Shown: one piece after another, positions 7,053 through 19,300 of the stretch
Position numbering within the stretch: position 1 is the stretch's first letter
Layout of the letters: every line of letters starts with the position of its first letter
Source: a bacterium
GTDB taxonomy: Bacteria; UBA9089; CG2-30-40-21; SBAY01
NCBI GenBank assembly: GCA_040757115.1
Contig: JBFLYA010000013.1
Coordinates: 1-35,259 of the forward strand
Direction: 5' to 3'
Length of the DNA stretch: 35,259 nt
Position numbers and translations under genes: made by a program
Notes under the pieces: model-generated
What the model was told of the DNA's origin: nothing
The model's input: only the letters and a program-made list of their open reading frames with translations
Databases searched by the model: none

Positions 7053-7357
7053 TTTTTTTCTTTCTTTAGGAAGGCAGACAATTTGAAAGCAATTTTTCTA
7101 CCTGTGCAGTTAACTTTAGACTTGTGTCCGAAAAGGAGATATATTTAGGAGTTTTTGGTGAAAGGGTTAGGGTTAGCCCCTGATTTAATCAGGGGTTGGT
7201 TTGGTTTAGGGATTATGAAGTTAGTCTTTTTGCACAACCATCCTGACCTAACTCCTGAGCCTGTCAGGAGCAGGCTTACATTTTTAAGGTAAGGGAAAAA
7301 TAATAATCTTAAACCTAACTGCATAGGTCGCAATTTTTCAAGTTGCAATCTTCTAAA
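7053..7357. other. Gene-free gap downstream of the giant gene, with hairpins
   Basis: No gene is visible. A perfect hairpin CCCCTGATT-T-AATCAGGGG lies at 7177-7195, and a second, CTCCTGA-GCCTG-TCAGGAG, at 7252-7270. Neither has a T-run on the minus-strand side, so a role as intrinsic terminator for the giant gene is unproven. A half-palindrome ACCTGTGCAG (7100-7109) matches the one near the promoter at 34966-34993. Between 7165 and 7210 the DNA has repeated GGTTAGGGTTAG/GGTTTGGTTTAGG stretches. Confidence 0.6.
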
Positions 7358-10300
7358 TTATCGCATGACTGCCAATTTACCTGTTTTTGAACTTTTATCA
7401 TCTCTGATGAAATAAATATAGATTCCAGAGGCAACTCTCTCTCCCGCAGAATTATGACAATCCCATTCCACAATCCCATCTCCTCCTGAATCTTCCTCTT
7501 TCTCATAGACTAACTCACCCGCAATGTTGAATATCTTTAAACTGACTCTTGTATTTTGCGGCACGACAAAAAATACCTTCTTGCCTTTAGCCGGATTAGG
7601 ATAGCAGTAAGACTCAGCTACACTATCTAATGCCGACACTTCCTTAATTGGTCCACTACTAACTATCAGGCTATACTCACCTACATTGCCACTATAACTC
7701 TCTTTCTTGCGCATATCAATCAGATTATCTCTATCCTTTAAGTAGAGATAGTATTGGAGTGGCACAGTGGTAATATCCCAACTTATCTCTACTTTCCCTG
7801 GCTCACCTACCTGCTCTACCCTAAATTTCCATTCCTTGTTTGTTTCTACTTCACTGCGATAGTCAGAGCCATATTCACCTTCCGTCGGTGAAATGAAGTA
7901 ACACTTGAGATACGCAGGAGCGAATTCTCCTTCCTCTACTGGTAACATTGGGATTTCAGCAATATCATAGCCATCATCGTAGGTATCGCTTGCCTCAGGG
8001 CTAACGCCAGCAAAGTTAAATCTATCAGTCAGGCTACCCGCCTTAACGGATAGATGAATTGCCCAGCCATCTTTATGCTCAAGTGGGTTAAATTCATCCA
8101 CTTCACTCTCACTACGAACTTCATTATTCACAACCCACTCCTCTATCGGGCAGAAACTCTTCCCCTCTTGAGAGGGGTCAGGGGTGTGTTTCCCACCTAT
8201 CTCCTCTGCTGGAACGAGCATCTCGCAATCCACCGTCACCGGGATAAAATATCCTATCCAAGGACGAATTACCCCAGGATACGGCACCATCTTAAATCCC
8301 GTGCCATCATAATACCATAATGAACTCTTTATCCAGCCATTTACATAAGCCGTCACCGGGTCAACTACCTCTACTCCTTTGCGAAACTTTACCTGCTCAT
8401 TCAAAGCCACCGGGTAAAGATATGGGTGTCCAATATGATTCCACCTTTCAGGCAGACCGCCTTTTAATGGAATAACATAATAACCAGAAGGATTAGTCGA
8501 ACTCCCATAAACAATAATTTCATTATCTTTATCTGCGGTAATCCCATAGCCTATCTCCGGGGCAAAGTTTGGGACAGTTGAATCTGGCGGATTATGAATG
8601 ACCCAATTATTCCCATCAAAATAGACTAATCTGACATTTTGCTCAAAATTACCCCAATTCCACAACACACCTGCGGGGTCAGGATTCCCGGGATGAACAG
8701 GAACAGAGATGGATTTGTAAGTTGGATAGATAGCACCAATTTTACCGGAGCTAACTGTGCCATAAGTAATCGTCGTCCAGATAGTTGATAAAGTGTCATT
8801 CTTGCCATCAGTTGCCCAGATAGCGTAAAGTAACCCTCGCATAGTGACATTAGATGCCGCAATAGTACCTTTGTAAAGGTCATCTCCAATATTAACCATT
8901 TGAGTAAAAGAAATCGTTTTAGTCCCACCTATCTTCCAATAAAGAATTGCCTCATTAACCTTTACATTATCCGTTATAGTAGCTACAACCTCCATTGGCA
9001 ATCCAGCAGGTGCTGAAGGAATAAATTCATGCAAGATAATCGGTGGAATAGTATCTTCTGTTATCACAAAGTAAGAGATACAAACCTCATTGCTTTCTAT
9101 CCCTCTTACTAAAATAGTAGTCGTCCCTGCTGATTGTGTATCAACTGTAAAGGTTACGGAGAAACTACCAGCCTCCATTGAGATACAGGCAGCAATAGTC
9201 CCGGTTGTACCAAAATCTATCCGTATTTGCTCATTAGCTTTATATCCTATACCTTTTACTTCAACTTTACTTCCTACTGTACCACTTGTAGGAGATATCC
9301 AAATTATAGTTCCTTTAATACAAAAATAGACTTTAGTAGATAACCACTTACTTCTGGCAATAACTGTTTTACTCCCAGCAGATTGAGTATCCACAGTAAA
9401 AATAGTCTTAAAAGTACCATTAGCATAACTTGTAGTAAAAGTAATTGATGAAGTGAGTCCAAAATCTATTTCTATAAGTTCTGAAGCAAAATATCCAGTA
9501 CCTGATATAGTAACAATACTACCGATAGAGCTAGAGGTAGGATTTAAGATAATCTCAGGTAAAACAGTAAATATAGCTTTATCCACACAGCCTGCTTTAA
9601 TACTCTTAACAATAATCTTCTTTGGTCCAAATGGTTGTATATCAATACTAAAAGTAGTACAAAATGTACCTAAAGAACTTGCAGTGGTGATAGCAATACT
9701 TGAAGTGATACCAAAATCAATTACTATTGTATCTCTTGCCCCAAAACCATTACCTGCTATAGTTACAATACATCCTACTGTTCCAGAGGTAGGGGAAAGA
9801 TAAACAATATTGCCTGAGATAATAAACTCTGCTTTATCAATCTGGTCTTTATTTATAGCAGTAATAACAGTAGTAGTTCCTTGAGGCTGAGTATCCACAG
9901 TAAAGGTGACCTTAAAAGACCCATTAGATTCAGTATAAGTAGTAACAATACTTTTTGTCATCCCAAAATCAATTCGAAGTTCTGCATTTGAAGAATAACC
10001 ATCCCCTTGTAAAGTTACAACTATTCCAACACTACCAGAAGTAGGAAAGATAGAGTTGATTTTAGGTTTGATAAAGAAAATATCTGTCTTACTTACCATC
10101 GATGTAAGTCCAGTGACTATAATAGAAGTAGTGCCATAAGGTTGCAGATTGGTAGTAAACGAGACAGCAAAAATACCTGATTCATTACTTACAGCAGTAG
10201 CGATAGTCTGGATAGTACCAAAATCAATCCTTATAAACTCATTAGCACCATAGCCTATTCCTCTAATTGTAATCATAGTTCCAACTGTACCACTGACAGG

Positions 10301-13300
10301 ACTAGTCCAGAGCATACCATCTTTGATATAGAAACAAGTAGTGAGTATCAATCCAGACTCACTTCTAACTACAATTGTTTTCATACCATAGGCTTGAGTA
10401 TCCAGTCTAAAGAATGTAGTAAAACTACCATAAGTATCTGTCTTTGCATCAGAGATAGTTTTAGTAGTCCCAAAATCTATCCAGATTAATTCTGATGAAT
10501 AGTATCCATTGCCTTTTACAGTAACTATACTATCTATTTCACCAGAAGTAGGAGTAATTTTAATATTTGGTAAGATAAAGAAACTATTTATATCTTTATC
10601 TATATAATTAACTTCAATACTTCTAACTACTATTGTCTTATCTCCATAAGGTTGAAGATCAACCATAAACTGAGTACTAAATGTCCCAACATAACTTGCA
10701 GTAGTAAGTTCAATTGTCATCGAGGTACCAAAGTCAATACATATTATATCATTTGACCCAAAACCGTTACCTTCTATGTTTACAATACTTCCTACCGTAC
10801 CTAAAATAGGTGAAATATAAGTAATATTGCCTAAGATAATAAATGTAGTTTTATCAACTTCTTCTTTACCTACACCTAAAGTTACTATTGTAGTAGTCCC
10901 GTAGTTTTGAGTATCAATAGTAAATGTAGTTCGAAGTAAACCACTTGACATAACAGTAGTAGTTACAATAGTCAAAGTTTTCCCAAAGTCAATCCGTACC
11001 ATTTTACCTGAAGAATAACCTAGCCCTTTTATCTCTACAATTGTTCCAACTGAAGCAGAAGTAGGTGTAATTGCAATAATCTTTGGTTTAATAAAGAAAG
11101 AAATAGTAGCACTTGAGCCAGTCTTAAGCCCAATAGCACAAATAGATGTACTACCATAAGGTTGTGTATCAATTCTAAAGCTACTAATAAATCTACCCAT
11201 TATATCACTTTCTTCAGTAGCAATAGTTGAAGTTGCCCCAAAATCAATTTGTATAAGTTCACTCTTTCCAAATCCATTACCGAATATAGTAACTTCAGTG
11301 CCAATTGTACCCTTAGTAGGCGTAAGTAAGGTAATATTTGATTTAATAGTAAAGATACCTTTAGATTTTATATTTAACCAATCTTGGACAGCAACTATAG
11401 TAGTCTTACCGTAGGCTTGAGTATTAATAGTAAAGGTAGTAGTAAAAGTGCCATTAACAGAGGTAGAGGTAAGTTGGATACTCGGTATAGTACCAAATTC
11501 TATTCTTATACGCTGAAATGCTACATAGCCATTACCAGCCAATGTTACAATACTACCTATTGTACCTTCTTTAGGAGATATGAGAGTAATATTTGGTTGA
11601 GTTTGAAATCTACTTAATGCACTAATCTCTTCATTTTCATAGGCTATTATACTAATCTCAGCATAAGTCTTGGTATCAATTGTAAAGGTAGTACTAAAAC
11701 TTCCAGTTATATCAGTAGATGTAAGTTGAATAATAGCTGTAGTCCCAAACCTTATCTTTATACTCTGATATGTGCGGTAACCATTACCTGATAGGGTTAC
11801 TATTGTACCTATCGTACCCTTTTTAGGCGAGACTAATGTAATATTTGGCTGGATAAAGAAGTAAGATAAAACAGGATTTGATGAATTGGTACCAATAACT
11901 CTAATGGTAGTACTTCCATAAATCTGAGTATCTATGGTAAATGTAGCCTTAAAATATCCTACATTATTGGCTACTACATTAGTAATACTTTTAGTAGTAC
12001 CAAAATCAATTCTTATTAACTCACTACCAGCAAAACCATCACCTCTTATTGTAATAATACTTCCTATTGTGCCAGTGGTAGGTAAAATAGAAGATATTTT
12101 AGGTAAGACAAAGAAATAATTCATAAATACCTGGTTAGATATAGCTTGAATTGTAACAGTAGTGGTACCATAGCTTTGTGCAGTAGCGGTGAAATAGGTT
12201 AAAAAAGTACCTATCGAAGTTGAGCTACAAACAATAATTGTACTAATATTACCGAAATCTATCACTATTCTTTCTCTTGCTCCAAAGCCATTACCAGATA
12301 CAGTAATAGTCGTTCCTAATGTACCACTTGTAGGTGTTATTAAAGTAATATTTCCTGTGATAAAAATGCAACTAGAGGTACTTACATTAGATATTAAACC
12401 TTTAGCAACAATAGAAGTACTCCCATAAATTTGGGTATCAATAGTAAACATAGCAGTAAATGTACCTAAGATACTACTTGTAGTCAAGGTAATAGTAGAA
12501 CTTATCCCAAAATTAATTATAATTGGCTCAATTGTTTCATACCCTTCACCAGTTACAGTAATTTTAGCCCCTACTGAACCACTTACAGGCGATACTAAAG
12601 TAATCTTTGGTTCTAATGTTCCTATTGTGATGTAGAAATAAGCAATTGTTTTTACACCGCTACTATTCCCTCTTACGACAATAGTTTTTGTCCCTGCTGA
12701 TTGCGTATTTACAGTAAAATTAATACTAAAAGCCCCAACAGAATTGGAATAGGTAGTAGCAATACTTTTAGTCTGCCCAAAAGCTACTAATATCTCTTCA
12801 CTTACTCCATGACCATTGCCTCTAATTGTAACAATAGTACCTATCGAACCAAGAGTAGGTGTAAATTGGGTAATTTGTGGTAAAATAAAGAATTTCTCCA
12901 TAGCAGTCTTATTAGAACTTAATCCAATAGCTATAATAGATGTAGACCCGTAAGGTTGGATATCAACAGTTAAAATGAGTTCAAAATTACCTAAACTATT
13001 ACTTATAGTGGTAGCGATGCTAAGTGTAGTCCCAAAATCAACTCGTATGCCTTCTGATGCATTAAAATTTGCCCCCTCTATACTAACTATACTGCCTACA
13101 CTACCTCTAATAGGAGTAATCAAAGTTATCTTAGTATTTGCTATTTTTACTTTAACCTCTTCTACATTTTCATCTTCACCATCAGTAGCAATTAATTTAA
13201 GTGTGTATATACCATTTGGAATAGTAGTAGTATCCCATGGAGTTAAAGTACCGAGTTCAACAGGTGTATTTGATGTAATAATAGTATTCCAATCTGTGGA

Positions 13301-16300
13301 ACCTTTACTCTCTACATTTTCCTGTCTATATTTTAGGGAATAATAAGATAGTTTTGAAAGTATTACCTCTTTATTTACACTTACATTATCCTTTGCCAAA
13401 CCTATAATTTCAGCTTTACCTTTTAATTGTTGGTCTAAAATAGGAGAGATAATATTAGCCGCAGGAACATCTTTATCAGGATAGTCCATTATACAGATAT
13501 TTGAACTATCGTGTGTTCTTTCATAATTAAGCAATAATTTAGTTCCATCAGGAGATAGGCTAAAATATCCTATTGCATAAATTCCATCAGTATCAATATT
13601 AGTCAATTGAACTAACTCAGCTTCTTTTCCATTATTAACTACTTCCTCTATATTATTAATTATCCACGCGTCATACGGAAATCCAGCAGGAGGGATTCTT
13701 TCTTTCATTAACTCTTTAGATATATTATTTATTTTTGGAAAACGGGGTGGCCAGCCTGTAGTTGACAGAAATGCCAGTTTTTTACCATCTGGTGAGAAAC
13801 CAACAGGAATGTCAAATGCTGGATTATATGTAATTTGCAGTGTAGTAGGTGTAGCATTATTATAAATCACCTCCTGGATATTTGTAATTATGCATATTTC
13901 CCAATTACCAAAGTACCAGTCTAAATCTTCATTTTTTGCATAAGCTAACCATTTACCATCAGGCGACCAGCAGATACCGAGTTCCAATGCATCATCAGTA
14001 TTAGTTATCTGGTGTAATTCTGGATTAGCACCTTCATTAATTATCTCATCTATATTACTTGCTACCCAGACATCGTAATCAGAATAAAATGATAACATCT
14101 TATTATCCGGGGACCACCAACCTGGGTCATTCTCGAAACCACCTGCATCAATCTGAATTAACTCTGGTGAAGTTCCAGTTGCAATTACATCCTGGATATT
14201 AGTTACAAGCCAAATATCCCTCTCAGACTGAAATGCAAGATAACTTCCATCAGGAGAGAATCGAGGATTATAACAACTTTCTTTGCCTACATTTAGTTGT
14301 CTTTGATTATTTCCATCTGAGTCCATTATCCAAATACTTGAAGGCCATGTCCTAAAAGAATGAAATACTATTTGAGTCCCATCAGGTGAAAGACAACTGC
14401 TTAAGTCCATTGCTGAAGTAGTTAATTGATACATATTACTTAAAAAATTAATTTTAATAGTATCTATCTGATTTGAACTAAGCCCTATAGCAGTAATAGT
14501 AACAATTCCACTTACTGAATACCTTGCAGTAAAAACAGAAGAAAAAGTACCTGCTGGGTTACTTATAATAGTGGTAATGCTATGAATAGTTCCAAAATCA
14601 ATTCTTATCATCTCATTTTTACCAAAGCCATTACCTTCTATTGTAACAGGAGTGCCTACACATGGGTTATGAGGATAAACTTTAGTTAGCTGACCTATAA
14701 TACTAAATTTACCCTTAGCCACTAATCCAGAAGTTACCCCAGTAGCCATAATAGTTTTTGTGCCAAAATATTGGGTATCAATAGGAAAAGTAATAGAGAA
14801 AGTCCCTCCAGCACTACAAGTAACTATGTTAATAGTTTTAGTTGTACCAAAATCTATTCTAATTAATTCTGAGGCAACAAAATCCTTTCCTTCAACTGTT
14901 ATTACCGTACCTATCACACCACTATCTGGAGATATTAATGTTATTTTAGAATTTATTACTCTTATTACCACCTCTTCTACCCCTTCATCCTCTCCATCAG
15001 TAGTAGTAAGTTTAATAGTATAGAGTCCATTTTCTAAATCCGATACATCCCAGATAGCTAATGTACCATTATCTACCTGCGTATTGGATGTAACAATTGG
15101 TATCCAGTAATCTGAATTTGTACCCAGACTATACTCGCCAGTGTAAGATAATAATGTAGAAAGTACTGTATTATTAACACTTACATTATCTTTAGCCGTC
15201 CCTTTAATTATAGATTTACCTTTTAATACTTGATTTAGTATAGGTGAAATGATATTAGTTGCCGGGGCAGCTTTTTTATCATAAGGGTAATCCATCTCCC
15301 ATACATCCCAGTTACCAGCACGATAAGACCCAATAAGTATTTTTGTTCCATCTGGAGACCAACTACAGACACCTTCAGTAATCAAGGAAGGGATTAAATG
15401 CTCAAGTTCTAATTCTGCTCCTTTATAAATCACATCCTTTATATTAGTAATCACCCAGCAGTTCCATCTTCCAGGGTGATTATCTTTAGTTGAAGTAAAT
15501 GCATATTTTTCTCCATCTGGTGAAAACACACCATCACAATCATATTCTTTGAAATTTGTCAATTGTAATAACTCTGGCTGGGCATTTTTAAATAACACAT
15601 CCTGAATATTCTTTATCATCCATGCCTCTGGGTCCCCACTTCGAGTAGAATAAAATGATAATACTTTACCATCCGGTGACCAACCACCGGTTACATCCCA
15701 CTCAGGACCAACTAATATATCTTTTATAATAGGAGTAGTATCATGATTTATTACATCCTGGAGATTAATAACCGCCTTAATATCGGCAATAGGATATTCT
15801 ATATTCCAGCAACTAAATGTCATTACATTAGCATCAGGAGAAGAGACAGAAGCAAGTCCTTGTGTACCTACTACCCTAATTTCATCTGGAGGAGTGCCAT
15901 TAATTACCTCTTTAAAATTCTTTATTATATAGATACCCTCTTCAGGTCCTATTTGGTGAGTTTTCAAATACTTGCTATAAACCAACATCTCACCATCAGG
16001 TAAAAAGCCAAGAGGGGTACAATGATATTCCTCATCCTTGATTATCTCCTTTTTATTCTTACCATCTGCATCCATTATCCAGATAGTATATGAGTCATCT
16101 TCAGATTGCCTCGCATAAACTATCATTTTACCATCTGGTGAATAACCTGCTGGACTTTCATTACAGGTATCTGTGGTTAACTGCCTGAGATAAGGTGGAT
16201 TGATTACCTCCTCTACACATACTACTGGTTGATTAGTAATAGGTGTAAGAATTCCTCCTTCTCCCTCTGATTTTATAATAAAGGTATTGGTTCCTAAAGT

Positions 16301-19300
16301 AATAGTACCCTGTGGTGTACCTATATACATTATAGTAAATGTACCTTCAGCAAACATTTCCTCAATAGGTATTATAACGGTTGAACCTACAATACTACGG
16401 TATTTTAAAATCACTTCAGGTCCCGGAGTAACTGTTATCGCCCAATCAGGAGGTATAGTCCAGTTAGGTGGTATAGTTAAAGTAACCGTTCCATTACTTA
16501 AATCTGCCTCTGCTGTATAAGTGATATAAAATACCTCAGTAATATCTACTATTGTCCTATCTGGCTCTATCTTTGCGATCCCACTACCATCTGCCGGTTT
16601 CTCGATTATATTAAATATCCCAGTAGCATTATGCCCATATTTAACACTTGTAGCTGTAATATCAACTGGTCCTATAGCTTGTGTATCAACTATAAAAGTA
16701 GCTATAAATTTACCGTAAGCGTCTGATGTAGTAATTAAGATAGTTTTAGTAGTGCCAAAGTCTATCTGTATTGGTTCTGTTGGATAATACCCCTCCCCTG
16801 CTATCGTAACCTTAGTACCAACAAACCCTGATACTGGAGATACCAGCGTTATCCCTGGTCCAATTACAATAGGCCCATAGCTAATATTTGTAGGAGTGCC
16901 AATAGCCTCTATTCCGTATTCATCTTTTGCCTCAAAATAGTAGCTATAAACTCCACCAGATTGCAATTTAAAAACACACCAGTAGTTTTCACCTTCTATA
17001 TAATCCTTAGTTGGCTCAACACGCATTTCGGCTTCCCCGATAGTAGTAGTTCCTTTAAGAATGCATATCTTAGGATAATCAGAATAAGGGGGAGCATTAT
17101 CCTCATCTTTATATTTTACCTTGAAAGTAAAATATGTTTCGCGAGCAATGCCTTCATGTGGTTCTAATCCATCTTTTTCATAACCTGGGGTACCTCTCCA
17201 TTCTAATTCAGGTGCATGACTTATCTTTGGACCGGTTTGAAGCAAGATAAAAAAAGGACCTCTAGCTTCTTCACCCTTACTATCTTTAGCATAGAACTTA
17301 TATTGATAGATACCAACTTCATCTAAGACTATGGATATAGTAAATGTTGCACCTTTTAAATAATTCCCATTAACAAAGTTCATACTATAAGTCCCTTCTC
17401 CATAAGGTGCACCATCTTTATAGATAAGTAGTGCTGGATAACCTGAGGCAGGTGGGTCAATATTAATATCCCGGTATGCGGTACGAAAAGTAAATGTAGT
17501 CCCTGGAGTACCACGATTTGGTTCAAGGCCATCTATATAATCTTTTTCATCTGGCATAAATAACAAAGGTGCAAGGTTTGTCCCTTCTACTATCGGCCCA
17601 TCTTTAGAAACAGTTGGAGTCCCGGTACCAATAACCCCTTGTTCATTTTTAACCTCAAAGTAATAACTATATGCCTCACTGGCATAAGAAAATCGAACTT
17701 TGTTTGTAGAGTATACCACCCCTTCCGCATAATTATTACCATTTTCCTTGATTAATGTATATCCATCTGATATTAAAAATCCTCCTAGACAAACATAGAC
17801 CCTCGGATAACCCTCTGCTGGTGGGATATTATCAATATCAGTATATAATACTTTATAAGTAAAGTATCCTGTAGGTCCTACATCTGGCTCTACACCATCA
17901 GAAATATACCCTCCTTCACCTATCCAGGTTAATGTCGGAGAGCCTATTATTTTAGGTCCTGAGTGGCTTATAGTAGGACTACCTTTTGCCAGAATTTCAT
18001 CTATATTCTTTGAAACAAATTGATATGAATATAGCCCTGTCTCAAGATTAGCTATTTCAAAACTATACAGTTTACCATCCTTATAGTCAATATCTTGTGG
18101 ATTTACTTCTTCCATAATAAATGGGCTATTTTGTAATTCCCGGCCACCTCTAAAAATCCTTACCTCTGGATACCCTGTTAGTGGTGGTCTGTCAAGATAA
18201 TCAATATATTTTACTCGATAGGTATAAGTTCCAACTAATCGCTCTCCTTCTTCTGGGTGAAGTCCATCCTGTTCATAATTTTCCTCACCTGTCCAATCTA
18301 AAATCGGATATTCATAGGCTACAAATATAGTAAATTCAATAATCTGATTAGAACTAATACCTCTTACTCTAACGGTTTTTGAACCGATAGGTTGAGAATC
18401 AACAGTAAAGGGAATCTTGAAAACACCAGATAAATTTGTCACTCCAGTAGCAATAGTTTTAGTAGTACCAAAGTCTATTACTATCTCTTCTGAAACCTCA
18501 AACCCTACTCCTTCTATACTTACTATTGTTCCAATTGTACCAATTACAGGACTAATTAAGACAATACTCCCTTTAATACTAAAAGTGCCTCTTAGAGTTA
18601 CCTCAGAACTTAATCCTACGGCACAGATAGTCTTTATACCAAAACTCATGGTATCAATAGTAAATATTGAAGAAAAACTACCCGTAGCATCTGCGTATGA
18701 AGAGGTGATAGAAACAGTCGTTCCAAAGTCTATTCGGATTAATTCTGAGGCAAAGAAGTCCTCCCCATGGACAGTAACTACACTACCAACAGTACCAGAA
18801 TCAGGCAAAATAGTTATCGTTGGTGTACCAACCTTTAAAATGAGTGTTTGCGTAGATTTATTATACCCATTATCTATACCTGTAATTAATAACTCTTTTA
18901 TACCAGGATTTACCTCTGATACTATTGCTTGATAAGAATATATATCGTTACCTATATAACTCATTGCTTGACTACCAGCACCTCCAATTGGTGCAATATC
19001 AACCATAACCTCTACAATTCCATATTTATCTATTACCTTTGAGGATAAAGTTACCGTAGCTCCAACTGGGACAACTCCTGGTATAGCTTTTGGATTGGTT
19101 ATTTCAGGTGGAGTGTTATCAACTATTACTTTATCTCTTTGTTGAGGTGCATGATAATTCATTATATTCACAGCATCTATTTTATATGTATATTCATCAT
19201 CTTCTACGACTATATTACTATTATCTTTACCATCCCAGATTTCTGTATTAGTTCCTGAAGGTTTATTTACTTCTACTATTAAATCACGCACTAACTCATG

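Noticed and set aside
7165-7215. GGTTAGGGTTAG-like repeats resembling telomere or G-quadruplex sequence
   Set aside because: The G-runs are too few and irregular, and the context is a normal 3' gap with dispersed hairpins.
7252-7270. Intrinsic terminator for the 4334-aa gene
   Set aside because: The hairpin is good, but no T-run follows it on the minus strand, and the same is true of the hairpin at 7177-7195.
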